Source: Neorhizobium huautlense
GTDB taxonomy: Bacteria > Pseudomonadota > Alphaproteobacteria > Rhizobiales > Rhizobiaceae
DNA: 64,000 nt
Direction: 5' to 3'
Assembly: GCF_030811685.1 (NCBI RefSeq)
Contig: NZ_JAUSRF010000006.1
Location: forward strand, 62,001 to 126,000
A program made the translations under genes and the position numbers. Shown in pieces: positions 27,186 through 36,060 of the stretch; position 1 is the first letter of the stretch, and every line of letters begins with the position of its first letter. The notes beneath the pieces are model-generated. The model was not told the DNA's origin, did not search any database, and was given only the letters and a program-made list of their open reading frames with translations.

Positions 27186-30100
27186 GTGCGGACTTTTGTC
27201 TTGAATGTTCAGCCCATGATATTGAGCGGCCGCGGCGTTACCGCGGTTCTCGGACCGACCAATACCGGCAAGACGCATTTTGCGATCGAACGCATGGTGG
27301 CGCATGGATCCGGCGTCATCGGACTGCCGCTGCGCCTTTTGGCGCGCGAGGTCTATGGCCGGCTGGTGGAAAAGGTCGGGCACCACAATGTCGCGCTCAT
27401 CACCGGCGAGGAAAAGATCACGCCGCATATGGCGCGTTTTTCCGTCTGCACTGTGGAAGCCATGCCGCGCGAAACCAAGGCTGCCTTCGTTGCCATCGAT
27501 GAAGTGCAGCTCGCCGGCGATCTCGAGCGCGGCCATATTTTTACGGACCGCCTGCTTCATCTGCGCGGCCGCGAGGAAACGCTTCTGCTGGGTGCCGCCA
27601 CCATGCGGCCCATCCTCGAAAAACTGTTGCCGGGGATCACCGTGGTCGAGCGACCGCGCCTGTCGCAGCTGTTTTATTCCGGCCAGAAAAAGATCACCCG
27701 CTTGCCGCAACGGACCGCCATCGTCGCGTTTTCGGCGGAGGAAGTTTATGCGATCGCCGAACTGATCCGTCGCCAGCGCGGCGGGGCGGCCGTCGTGCTC
27801 GGCGCGCTCAGCCCGCGCACCCGCAACGCGCAGGTCGGGCTTTATCAGTCCGGCGATGTCGAATATCTGGTGGCGACCGATGCGATCGGCATGGGCCTCA
27901 ACCTCGATGTCGATCATGTCGCCTTCGCGCAGGACCGAAAGTTCGACGGTTTTCAGTTTCGCAATTTGAACCCGTCCGAAATGGCGCAGATCGCCGGGCG
28001 TGCCGGCCGTCACTTGCGTGACGGTACGTTTGGTGTCACCGGTCAGGTGCAGCCGTTTGACGAAGAGCTGGTCGAGCGCATCGAAAGCCACCAGTTCGAC
28101 AGCGTGAAAGTGCTGCAATGGCGCTCGAAAAAACTCGACTTCTCGTCTCTGCGCGAGTTGCGCAACAGTCTTGATGCTTCACCTGCCGTGCAAGGGTTGA
28201 CGCGCGCGCTGCCGGCGACCGATAGCCAGGCGCTGGATCACCTGTCGCGGTATCCCGAGATCAAGGATCTGGCGACAACGGCCGAGCGTGTCGAAACGCT
28301 TTGGGATGCCTGCGCGCTGCCCGATTATCGCAGAATTGCACCGGCGCAGCATGCGGACCTCATTTCGACTCTTTTTTCCGATCTGGTGCGACACGGCGCG
28401 GTCAATGAAGAATTCATGGCCGAGCAGGTGAAAAGGGCGGACCGAACCGAAGGCGAAATCGACACGCTTTCGGCGCGAATCGCCCAGATCAGGACATGGA
28501 CCTATGTTTCAAATCGCCCGGGTTGGTTGGCGCATCCGACACACTGGCAAGAAAAGACACGGGAAATCGAGGATAGGTTGTCCGACGCGCTACATGAAAG
28601 GTTGACGAAACGCTTTGTTGATCGCAGGACATCTGTGCTCATGAGGCGCCTGAGAGAGAATGCGATGCTGGAAGCAGAAATTAGTGTAAATGGCGATGTG
28701 TTCGTCGAAGGACATCACGTCGGACAACTCGCCGGTTTCCGGTTCACCGCCGTCTCGGGGACGGAAGGACCGGATGCCAAGGCCGTACAGACCGCTGCGC
28801 AAAAAGCGCTGGCTCTGGAATTCGAGGCTCGTGCCGCGCGTCTTTACGCCAGCGGCAACGGTGACCTCGCGCTTGGCTCGGACGGTTTCGTCCGTTGGCT
28901 CGGCGATCCGGTGGCCCGTCTTGCGGAAAGCGACCATGTCATGCGGCCGCGTGTCATCCTGCTCTCCGACGAGCAGCTGACCGGCGCTGCCCGTGATCAT
29001 GCTGCTGCCCGTATCGAACGTTTCGTCAATCATCACATTGCCACGGTCCTGAAGCCGCTCGACGATCTGTCGCGCGCCGAAGACCTGCAGGGCATTGCCA
29101 AGGGACTGGCTTTCCAGATCGTCGAAAATCTCGGCGTGCTGTTCCGTCGCGACGTCGCAGACGACGTCAAGTCGCTGGACCAGGAAGGTCGTGCCTCGAT
29201 GCGCCGTTACGGTGTGCGTTTCGGTGCCTACCACATTTTCATGCCCGCACTGTTGAAGCCGGCTCCGGCTGAACTCATCACGCTGCTCTGGGCGCTGAAG
29301 AACGACGGTCTCGACAAGCCGGGTTATGGCGAACTCATTCCGGCTCTGGCCGCTGGCCGCACCTCTGTTGTCGCCGACGCCACATATGAGCGGATGTTCT
29401 ATCGTCTGGCCGGCTTCCGTTTCCTCGGCAAGCGCGCCGTGCGTATCGATATCCTCGAGCGTCTGGCCGATCTCATCCGTCCGCTCTTGCAGTGGAAGCC
29501 CGGTCAGCCGCGTCCGGAAGGCGCGTATGACGGTCGCCGCTTCACCACGACGACGGCGATGCTTTCCATTCTCGGCGCCACTGCCGACGACATGGAAGAA
29601 ATTCTCAAGGGCCTTGGGTATCGCGCCGATGCCGTGAAGGCTGAAGAAGCTGCCGCATTCCTGGCCGGTGAAGACGCCAAGGCTGCCGGTGCTCCTGCGT
29701 CCGAGCCTGCGGCTGAAGCTGTTGTTTCGGAAGAGGCTGCGGCTACTGAAACTGCAACCGAAGCAGAAGCCGCGCCGGCTGAAGCTGGCGCAGAAGCCGC
29801 CGAACCGTCGCCGGAAGTTTCCGCTGAAGCCGCACCGGCAGCCGATGCCGAAGCGCCTGCCGCCGAAGCCGCTGCCACCGAGGCCGAAGAGCCGAAGCCG
29901 GTTCTCCTGTGGCGTCCGGGTGGCGGTCGCAGCGAACAGCAGCGTGGTGGCCGTCCGCAGGGCGAGCGTCGTGGCCATGGTCACCAGAACCGTGGTGGCG
30001 AAGGCCAGACTGAGGGTGGCCAGCAGCGTCGCGACAACCGTCGTGGTGGCGAAGGCCGCAACAATGAAGGTCGTGGCGAGCAGGAAGGCCGTGGTCGCGA

Positions 30101-30311
30101 TGGCGGCAAGCCGAACCGCGGTGACCGTCGTCCCGACAATCGTGGTGGCGATCGTCCGCCGCGTGGTGATCGTCCAGATCGCAATGACCGTAACAAGTCG
30201 TCGCAGCAGCCGGCCCGTTTCGAGGCCCGCCCTCCGCGCAAGGAAAAGCCGCTGGATCCGGATTCGCCCTTCGCAAAGCTGGCTGCTCTCAAGGAGCAGC
30301 TGAAGAAGTGA
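27186..30311 (+). CDS. SUV3-like ATP-dependent RNA helicase with low-complexity tail
   Basis: A 1,041-residue superfamily-2 helicase. Walker A GPTNTGKTH at residues 23-31 and Walker B DEVQ near 105 are those of the SUV3 family, the mitochondrial RNA-degradation helicase whose bacterial relatives occur in alphaproteobacteria. The helicase C domain ends with the QIAGRAGRH motif. A long conserved C-terminal region follows, then an Ala/Glu-rich stretch (about 818-910) and an Arg/Gly/Asn-rich stretch (about 916-1021) resembling RGG RNA-binding tails. Start is uncertain: GTG at 27186 or ATG at 27216, neither with a strong ribosome site. The S4-domain gene starts four bases after its stop. Confidence 0.9.
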   Translation: MRTFVLNVQPMILSGRGVTAVLGPTNTGKTHFAIERMVAHGSGVIGLPLRLLAREVYGRLVEKVGHHNVALITGEEKITPHMARFSVCTVEAMPRETKAAFVAIDEVQLAGDLERGHIFTDRLLHLRGREETLLLGAATMRPILEKLLPGITVVERPRLSQLFYSGQKKITRLPQRTAIVAFSAEEVYAIAELIRRQRGGAAVVLGALSPRTRNAQVGLYQSGDVEYLVATDAIGMGLNLDVDHVAFAQDRKFDGFQFRNLNPSEMAQIAGRAGRHLRDGTFGVTGQVQPFDEELVERIESHQFDSVKVLQWRSKKLDFSSLRELRNSLDASPAVQGLTRALPATDSQALDHLSRYPEIKDLATTAERVETLWDACALPDYRRIAPAQHADLISTLFSDLVRHGAVNEEFMAEQVKRADRTEGEIDTLSARIAQIRTWTYVSNRPGWLAHPTHWQEKTREIEDRLSDALHERLTKRFVDRRTSVLMRRLRENAMLEAEISVNGDVFVEGHHVGQLAGFRFTAVSGTEGPDAKAVQTAAQKALALEFEARAARLYASGNGDLALGSDGFVRWLGDPVARLAESDHVMRPRVILLSDEQLTGAARDHAAARIERFVNHHIATVLKPLDDLSRAEDLQGIAKGLAFQIVENLGVLFRRDVADDVKSLDQEGRASMRRYGVRFGAYHIFMPALLKPAPAELITLLWALKNDGLDKPGYGELIPALAAGRTSVVADATYERMFYRLAGFRFLGKRAVRIDILERLADLIRPLLQWKPGQPRPEGAYDGRRFTTTTAMLSILGATADDMEEILKGLGYRADAVKAEEAAAFLAGEDAKAAGAPASEPAAEAVVSEEAAATETATEAEAAPAEAGAEAAEPSPEVSAEAAPAADAEAPAAEAAATEAEEPKPVLLWRPGGGRSEQQRGGRPQGERRGHGHQNRGGEGQTEGGQQRRDNRRGGEGRNNEGRGEQEGRGRDGGKPNRGDRRPDNRGGDRPPRGDRPDRNDRNKSSQQPARFEARPPRKEKPLDPDSPFAKLAALKEQLKK

Positions 30312-30315
30312 CGCC

Positions 30316-30741
30316 ATGAGTGAAAAGCCATCTGGAGATCTGCGTCAGCGCATCGACAAGTGGCTTTTCTTCACGCGCATGGTGAAGTCGCGGTCCCTGG
30401 CGCAGGGGCTGCTCAATTCCGGCCACGTCCGTATCAACGGGCTGCCGATCCGCAAGCCGAGCTTCGAAGTGAAGGTCGGCGACAGGGTCGAGCTTTCTCT
30501 CGAGCGCCGGGATGTCATCCTCATCGTAAAGGCCGGTGGCGAACGTCGCGGTCCCTATGAGGAAGCCAAGGCGCTGTACGAGGACCTGACGCCGCCGCGC
30601 GAGGAAACGGAGCGCCTGAGCGCTTTCGAGCAGGCACAACGCATTCCCGGCAGTGGTCGGCCGACCAAAAAAGAACGCCGCGAAACCGATCGTCTTTTCC
30701 CGGAGGTCGGCGGACCTGACATCGATTGGCGGGACGATTAG
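30316..30741 (+). CDS. S4-domain RNA-binding protein (Hsp15/HslR-like)
   Basis: A 141-residue basic protein with an N-terminal S4 RNA-binding domain (QRIDKWLFFTRMVKSRSLAQ, then GHVRINGLPIRKPSFEVKVG). Hsp15-type proteins bind free 50S subunits that carry a stranded nascent chain; that role is known for E. coli HslR and only presumed here. The C-terminal third is charged and shows a PTKKERRETDR segment. It starts four bases downstream of the helicase gene, so the two are almost certainly co-transcribed, which fits a shared job in RNA or ribosome handling. A weak CGCC/GGCG hairpin with a T-run follows (about 30749-30769). Confidence 0.88.
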   Translation: MSEKPSGDLRQRIDKWLFFTRMVKSRSLAQGLLNSGHVRINGLPIRKPSFEVKVGDRVELSLERRDVILIVKAGGERRGPYEEAKALYEDLTPPREETERLSAFEQAQRIPGSGRPTKKERRETDRLFPEVGGPDIDWRDD

Positions 30742-30939
30742 AATAAACCGCCTCCAGTTGGCGATTTTTCGAAAAGCTTTATCCTTGCTAAGCAGGCTCA
30801 AAGGCTTTACCTGACGTTCGAAACAGCCGGATAGCCCGCCTCTGTCGTTCCAGCGGTCGCGTTGTCCTCGTCCGGCCCCAGGGGGCTCGACCTTTCCCGG
30901 AATCGGGTTCCTGACCAACGCGTTGATCTGGAGTGCCTC

Positions 30940-31278
30940 ATGACGTACGTCGTGACCGATAACTGCATTCGCTGCAAATATACCGACTGCGTCGAAGTCT
31001 GCCCGGTGGACTGCTTTTACGAAGGCGAGAACTTTCTCGTCATCCATCCTGACGAATGCATCGATTGCGGCGTCTGCGAGCCCGAATGTCCCGCCGAGGC
31101 CATCAAGCCCGATACGGAGCCGGGTCTCGACAAGTGGCTGAAGCTCAATGCCGAATATGCCCAGGTCTGGCCGAATATCACCATCAAGCGTGATGCTATG
31201 CCGGAAGCCAAGGAAATGGATGGCGTTACCGACAAGTTCGAGCAGTTCTTCTCTTCCGAACCGGGGTCTGGTGATTGA
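30940..31278 (+). CDS. fdxA: ferredoxin FdxA (7Fe type)
   Basis: A 112-residue ferredoxin carrying a [3Fe-4S] and a [4Fe-4S] cluster: Cys residues in [17 protein letters not shown] near the N-terminus and [12 protein letters not shown] at about 39-50. The C-terminal 50-residue extension ([19 protein letters not shown]) is typical of the Azotobacter FdI/FdxA family. It carries electrons for unidentified partners. ATG at 30940 has GGAG ten bases upstream and opens [12 protein letters not shown], the family N-terminus. It stands between the S4 gene and carD; an fdxA-carD order is common in Rhizobiales. Confidence 0.95.
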   Translation: MTYVVTDNCIRCKYTDCVEVCPVDCFYEGENFLVIHPDECIDCGVCEPECPAEAIKPDTEPGLDKWLKLNAEYAQVWPNITIKRDAMPEAKEMDGVTDKFEQFFSSEPGSGD

Positions 31279-31696
31279 TTTTGCTGAATGTTTGGCGGTG
31301 GGATTTCTCACCGTCGGACCAGCAATTCAGACAGAAACGAGCAATGTCATTTGGCATTGCCTAACCCTTGCGCAGTGATTCGGGCGTTGTTTCTTCGCAA
31401 CGGCGAAACCAAATCATTGATTTCCGCCTATTTTTGTGGTAGACAACCAATACTGTTCCACAAAGCGGCATGCGTGTGCCCTAAAAACATCACGAAAACA
31501 ACACGTCCCTTTCGCACGATCCCGCGAGTTTTTATCAAGTCCGGGTCGATCGCTAATCGTGATCCTGTTGTTTTTTTCGTACGCGCTTGCGCGGCACAGT
31601 AATGGAGTCACCCGACGGTTTCCCCCGTCTCATCCGGGCCTGACTGACCCGGCCTCGGCATAATGCCGGGAGCGTAACAGGGAGTGTGTTATTAGA
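31279..31696. promoter_or_regulatory. carD upstream region with overlapping hairpins
   Basis: A 418-base gene-free spacer. The first 300 bases are AT-richer and hold the likely promoter. Close to carD there are three stems: GACGG/CCGTC (31614-31629), CCGGG/CCCGG (31634-31652) and CCCGGC/GCCGGG (31648-31670). The second and third share the strand 31648-31652 and cannot form together. The last stem ends about ten bases before the GGGAG ribosome site. Confidence 0.5.
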
Positions 31697-32269
31697 ATGA
31701 CGACCCAGCAGAAAAAACCTTCAGCGCGCCATGGCTTCAAGACTGGTGAATCCATCGTTTATCCTGCGCATGGAGTGGGCACGATATCCGCAATCGAAGA
31801 ACAGGAAGTTGCGGGCATGACGCTCGAACTTTTCGTCATCGATTTCGAAAAGGACAAGATGCGTCTCAAGGTGCCGGTCGCTAAGGCTGTCAGCATCGGT
31901 ATGCGCAAGCTGGCCGAGACGGATTTCGTCGAGCGCGCATTGAAGGTCGTACAGGGCAAGGCTCGCGTCAAGCGCACCATGTGGTCGCGTCGCGCCCAGG
32001 AATATGATGCCAAGATCAATTCTGGTGATCTGATCTCGATCGCCGAGGTTGTTCGCGATCTCTATCGCGCCGAAAACCAGCCGGAACAGTCTTATTCCGA
32101 GCGTCAGCTTTATGAAGCTGCCCTTGATCGCATGGCCCGCGAAATTGGCGCGGTCAACAAGATGTCGGACACCGAAGCCGTTCGCCTGATCGAGACCAAT
32201 CTCGCCAAGGGCCCGAAGCGCGGCAAGGCTGTCGAGGATGATGACGCTCAAGAGGAAGAGGCAGCCTGA
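31697..32269 (+). CDS. carD: CarD/CdnL-family RNA polymerase-binding regulator
   Basis: A 190-residue regulator. The N-terminal RNA-polymerase-interacting domain is clear (GESIVYPAHGVGTISAIEEQ at about 17-36, then FEKDKMRLKVPV), followed by the helical DNA-contacting domain (WSRRAQEYDAKINSGD..EVVRDLYR) and an acidic Lys/Asp/Glu tail. CarD/CdnL binds the beta subunit and stabilises open complexes at rRNA and housekeeping promoters. It stands as a single gene with a 418-base leader region and a strong terminator, directly upstream of rpoH2. Confidence 0.93.
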   Translation: MTTQQKKPSARHGFKTGESIVYPAHGVGTISAIEEQEVAGMTLELFVIDFEKDKMRLKVPVAKAVSIGMRKLAETDFVERALKVVQGKARVKRTMWSRRAQEYDAKINSGDLISIAEVVRDLYRAENQPEQSYSERQLYEAALDRMAREIGAVNKMSDTEAVRLIETNLAKGPKRGKAVEDDDAQEEEAA

Positions 32270-32292
32270 TCAAGGCTGCATTGACCTGAATT

Positions 32293-32319
32293 AAAAAACC
32301 CGGCTCAGCCGGGTTTTTT
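32293..32319 (+). terminator. Rho-independent terminator of carD
   Basis: A-run, CCCGGC, loop tca, GCCGGG, T-run, 24 bases past the carD stop. Confidence 0.93.
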
Positions 32320-32322
32320 ATT

Positions 32323-32347
32323 GGAACCATTTCTGGTTCCAAACGTT
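32323..32347 (+). promoter_or_regulatory. EcfG (RpoE2)-type general stress promoter of rpoH2
   Basis: GGAAC at 32323-32327, 16-base spacer, CGTT at 32344-32347: an exact match to the alphaproteobacterial general-stress consensus GGAAC-N16/17-CGTT. The -35 box is also one arm of a perfect palindrome GGAACCA-tttc-TGGTTCC (32323-32340). In Sinorhizobium meliloti rpoH2 is known to be RpoE2-dependent. The predicted leader is about 220 bases; the rest of the 32348-32577 spacer holds no gene. Confidence 0.8.
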
Positions 32348-32577
32348 ACCCCGCCGGAACGGCGCTTTGATGTCTGATGGGACCGGCGTCGTTTTAAAAC
32401 CGCGGGGGACATGGCGCAAGCTGCGTATCCCTTACGACGAGCGACAAAACGAGGGGCGCAACGACACCACAATTTCACGACAAAAATGCCGTATTTCAAT
32501 GGTTTAACCGTCGTTTACGTCTTGGTCTGTGGAATTGCGATGTCTTTGCCGGATCAACTTGTTTCAAGGAGACCGTG

Positions 32578-33441
32578 ATGAATGCCATGTCCGCAGACCG
32601 TAATATGATCAAGATCGCCATGTCGGCACCTTATCTGGCCCGCGAAGAGGAAAGAGACCTCGCCGTGCGCTGGAAGGACGATCAGGACCAGGACGCCCGC
32701 AATCAGATTGCGCTTGCCCACATGCGTCTCGTGATCGCGATGGCATCGAAGTTTCGCGGCTTCGGACTTCCCATGAGCGACCTCGTACAAGAAGGTTATG
32801 TAGGGCTGCTTGAAGCGGCGGCAAGGTTCGAGCCGGCACGCGATGTTCGTTTCTCCACCTATGCCAGTTGGTGGATCCGCGCTTCCATGCAGGATTACAT
32901 CCTGCGCAACTGGTCGATCGTGCGCGGCGGAACCAGTTCCGCCCAGAAGGCGCTGTTCTTCAATCTGCGTCGCCTGCGCGCAAAGCTCGCCCGTGGCGAC
33001 AGCAATCTCACCGCCCAGGCCATTCACGAGGAAATCGCCGTGGCGCTCGGCGTCAGCGTTGCGGACGTGCAGACCATGGATGCACGCCTTTCCGGCAACG
33101 ATGCTTCGCTGCAGGCGCCCTCGATCGCTGGCGATTCCGACAGTGGCGAGCGTCTCGACATGCTGGAAAGCGCAGAGCCGCTGCCGGATGAGCAGGTTTC
33201 GGGCATGATCGATGGCGAACGCCGCCTGAAATGGTTGCAGGGCGCGCTGACCAAGCTCAACGACCGCGAAAAGAAGATTATTCGCGCCCGCCGTCTGACC
33301 GATGAAGGTGCGACGCTCGAGGCCCTCGGCGCCGAGCTCGGCATTTCCAAGGAGCGTGTGCGCCAGATCGAAAGCCGTGCCATCGAGAAGCTGAAATCGG
33401 CTCTGGTGACCATGAACCCGCAGATGGCGGCCGCTTCCTAA
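32578..33441 (+). CDS. rpoH2: RNA polymerase sigma-32-type factor RpoH2
   Basis: A 287-residue group of sigma-70 factors. Region 2 (LAHMRLVIAMASKFRGFGLP, SDLVQEGYVGLLEAAARFEP, FSTYASWWIRASMQDYILRN) and region 4.2 (ALGAELGISKERVRQIESRA) are complete, and QKALFFNLRR is the RpoH box. Rhizobiales carry two RpoH proteins; the diverged region 2.1-1.2 and the EcfG-type promoter point to RpoH2, the stress-induced one, rather than the main heat-shock factor RpoH1. The ATG at 32578 has AAGGAGA six bases upstream; a GTG one codon earlier is less likely. Confidence 0.92.
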   Translation: MNAMSADRNMIKIAMSAPYLAREEERDLAVRWKDDQDQDARNQIALAHMRLVIAMASKFRGFGLPMSDLVQEGYVGLLEAAARFEPARDVRFSTYASWWIRASMQDYILRNWSIVRGGTSSAQKALFFNLRRLRAKLARGDSNLTAQAIHEEIAVALGVSVADVQTMDARLSGNDASLQAPSIAGDSDSGERLDMLESAEPLPDEQVSGMIDGERRLKWLQGALTKLNDREKKIIRARRLTDEGATLEALGAELGISKERVRQIESRAIEKLKSALVTMNPQMAAAS

Positions 33442-33496
33442 GCGGACATAAATCTGGAAATTAAGCCGGCACGGTTCGTGTCGGCCATGCCAATTG

Positions 33497-33533
33497 AAAA
33501 AGCCTCCGAACCATTTTTGCTCGGAGGCTTTTT
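33497..33533. terminator. bidirectional terminator between rpoH2 and the M48 protease gene
   Basis: A-run, AGCCTCCGA, 12-base loop, TCGGAGGCT, T-run; can serve both converging genes. Confidence 0.9.
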
Positions 33534-33557
33534 CGTATCTGCGATCTGGAAGACCGA

Positions 33558-35108
33558 TTATTCGGAAATGATTTTTACCTTCTGCCCCGGCGATACGGTC
33601 GCGCTGGCGGGCATGGCGTTGATCAGCTTGAACAGGTCGAGCTTGCGATCCGTGCCCATCATGCGGGCGGCAAGGCTGGTGATCGTATCATTGGCACCCA
33701 CCGTCACCACACGCACGCGCAACGGCTTCAGGCTGGCGATTTCCTGCGGTGTCATGCGGCGAAAACTTTGGCGTAGAATGTCCGCCGTCGGCTGCAGAAT
33801 GGCGCTGCCCTTCGGCACGGCCGTCAGGAAACGAAAGATCTGCTTGTCGATGCGGATGACGGTGACGTCGAAATCCCAGCGTTCGGCACTCGCGCGGGCG
33901 GTTGCCGCCGGCAGGCCGTTGACGGTGATTTCTCGCACGGTATCAGGCAGCAGTCCTGCCACCCAGCCGCTGGTCATGTAATTGGTCAGGCTGCCGGTAT
34001 CACCGGCGGCTACGCCATCGAAACGGATCGCGGTTTCGTTCGGGCCGGTTGCCAGCACCGCCTCGACCTTGTTGTCGATGCGAAAGCCTTCCGGCACGTC
34101 GAAACGAATGCCAAGGCCACCATGCAGGAAGGTTTCGTTGCGGACATAGCCTTCTTCGGGGCTGTCGCCATACAGAAGGCCATCGATGCCGGCGAGATAA
34201 TAGTCGCGGCCGCGATCGCCGACCGTGCCTTCCTGCCCGAAGGCGCGCGCATGCTGGCGCGCCAGTTCGACGCGCTGCGGCGCATTCGGGTGGCTGGAGA
34301 GGAAGTCGAGGCTCTGGTCGTTGTCCGGATCGACTGCCGAGTAACGGGCATAGGCCGCCATGGAGTCGAGGAAACGCGGCGAGGCATAAGGATCGTAACC
34401 GGCTTCGCCCAGCATGCGCACGCCGATCACGTCGGCCTGCAGTTCCTGCTGGCGCGAGAAGGCGGCGAGCCGCAGTTTGCCGCGGGCCAGTGCCGCCTTG
34501 CCGGCGAGATCGCTGGAGAGCACTTCGGCCACCACACGGCTGGCGATGACTTCCGCCTCTTCACGCTTCTGCCGTTCGATGCCGTGGTTTGCGGTGACGT
34601 GGCCCATTTCGTGGGACAGCACGGCTGCCACTTCCGAGGCGTCGTTGGCGAGCGCCAGAAGGCCGCGGGTCACGTAAAGATAACCGCCGGGCAGGGCGAA
34701 GGCGTTGATCGCCGGGGAATTGAGGATGGTGATGCGGAAAGACTGGTTGGGGTTTTCCGAAACCGCCGTCAGTGCGCCGGCAATGCGGGCGACCAGACGT
34801 TCCGTCTTGGCATCGTGATATTCGCCGCCATAACTCGCGACGATGCGCGGATGTTCGCGGGCTCCCATCTGGGCACGCGGATCGTTCTTCTGCACCTCAT
34901 CGACAATCTGCGGATTGGACGAGGGCGAGACATTGGCCTGATAGGTCTGGTCGAGGATCGACTGGCAGCTGGAAAGGGCGGTGGCGCCGGCAAGCAGCAG
35001 GCAAAGTGCTGCGGACCGCAGGCGACGTGGTGTCGTCGCAGGCGCGTCACTGAATGCCTTTCTGGTCCAGCCTTCCGTCATCTCTCTCGCCGCGTTGCCA
35101 ACCGTCAT
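33558..35108 (-). CDS. M48-family metalloprotease lipoprotein
   Basis: A 516-residue protein. The zinc motif HEMGH (His166, Glu167, His170) and downstream Glu of QQELQADVIG define peptidase M48. The N-terminus has a signal peptide ending in a lipobox (ATALSSC, Cys48), so it should be a periplasmic lipoprotein, as in BepA-type chaperone/proteases that survey outer-membrane assembly. The C-terminal 60 residues (VRVVTVGANDTITSLAARM..SPGQKVKIISE) look LysM-like. Two starts are possible, 35108 or 35081; the longer has better ribosome-site spacing. Convergent with rpoH2. Confidence 0.9.
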   Translation of the reverse strand: MTVGNAAREMTEGWTRKAFSDAPATTPRRLRSAALCLLLAGATALSSCQSILDQTYQANVSPSSNPQIVDEVQKNDPRAQMGAREHPRIVASYGGEYHDAKTERLVARIAGALTAVSENPNQSFRITILNSPAINAFALPGGYLYVTRGLLALANDASEVAAVLSHEMGHVTANHGIERQKREEAEVIASRVVAEVLSSDLAGKAALARGKLRLAAFSRQQELQADVIGVRMLGEAGYDPYASPRFLDSMAAYARYSAVDPDNDQSLDFLSSHPNAPQRVELARQHARAFGQEGTVGDRGRDYYLAGIDGLLYGDSPEEGYVRNETFLHGGLGIRFDVPEGFRIDNKVEAVLATGPNETAIRFDGVAAGDTGSLTNYMTSGWVAGLLPDTVREITVNGLPAATARASAERWDFDVTVIRIDKQIFRFLTAVPKGSAILQPTADILRQSFRRMTPQEIASLKPLRVRVVTVGANDTITSLAARMMGTDRKLDLFKLINAMPASATVSPGQKVKIISE

Positions 35109-35340
35109 TTGCTCAAGCCTGTTGTGGCAAGCGTCTCTGCCGGGTCTTTATAATGACCCAACATACGAAACCTGCCAAACGTCATATTCCACTTAGCTGA
35201 TTTTGGATGCCGCATGCACCGATATCCAAGGAAATAGAAAGAAACCCAGCTTTTGCAAGTAATTATCAATCCGTTATCGTTCGGATAGCGGACTTTGCAT
35301 CAGCCCACGTCCAAATTGTGGCACGGCCGTTGACGCTTTT

Positions 35341-36060
35341 TCACAGTTTAAGGAATTCCGTGAGTCCGGGCACGTCGCGACGCATCAGAAACACCTCGAT
35401 TTCGGCCTGCAGCGTAATCTCGCCGTGGTCAATGAAGAGTGCGTGATCCGCCAATTGCCGCACCTCGTTTGCATCATGTGTAACGATTGCCACTGTGTTG
35501 CCCGTCTCCCGGTGAAGCTCCAGCAACAGGCCCGCCATCGATTGCCGCAGGCCGGGGTCCAGTGCGGCAAAAGGCTCGTCCAAAAGCAGGACGGGGCGTT
35601 CGCGCACCAGCGCACGGGCAAAGGCGGCGCGTTGGCGTTCGCCGCCGGACAAGGTGCCGGGTTTGCGCTTTTCGTATCCTCCTAAGCCCACCCGCTCCAG
35701 AGCGCCGCTGATGCGTTTCCCATCCTCTGCGGACAGTTTTAGCGATGGATGGATGCCAAGCCCGATATTGGTGGCAAGGTCGAGATGGGCAAACAGATTA
35801 TTGTCCTGAAACACCAGCGAGACAGGTCGCTGCGAAGGATGCAGCGCCGTGACATTGGCGCTGCCGATCGTCACCTTGCCGCTCTCGGGCGTCTCGAAAC
35901 CGGCAATCAGGTTGAGAAGCGTCGATTTGCCCGATCCGGACGGACCGGTAATGGCGGTGATCGCACCGGCCGGCAGTTCGCAATCGAAACGAAACTGTTT
36001 TGTCCCCAGCATCAGGCTGACGTTCTGCAATCGAATGCCGGAAGGTTGGTTCGATGTCAT
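35341..36060 (-). CDS. thiQ: thiamine ABC transporter ATP-binding protein
   Basis: A 239-residue ABC ATPase energising thiamine/TPP import. Walker A GPSGSGKST, signature LSGGERQR, Walker B VLLLDEPFAALD and the H-loop THD are intact. Its ATG shares one base with the stop of thiP (TAATG), a classic coupled overlap; a longer in-frame start inside thiP is unlikely. Third gene of the TPP-riboswitch-controlled thiBPQ operon. A 232-base spacer to the M48 gene follows with no clear terminator. Confidence 0.95.
   Translation of the reverse strand: MTSNQPSGIRLQNVSLMLGTKQFRFDCELPAGAITAITGPSGSGKSTLLNLIAGFETPESGKVTIGSANVTALHPSQRPVSLVFQDNNLFAHLDLATNIGLGIHPSLKLSAEDGKRISGALERVGLGGYEKRKPGTLSGGERQRAAFARALVRERPVLLLDEPFAALDPGLRQSMAGLLLELHRETGNTVAIVTHDANEVRQLADHALFIDHGEITLQAEIEVFLMRRDVPGLTEFLKL

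Noticed and set aside
26965..27186. A 73-codon plus frame upstream of the SUV3-like helicase
   Set aside because: Composition non-descript, no ribosome site, and it ends at the helicase start; probably chance.
29640..30250. The Arg/Gly-rich end of the helicase as a frameshifted separate gene
   Set aside because: The frame is continuous from the helicase core to the stop at 30311 and the tail is ordinary low-complexity composition.
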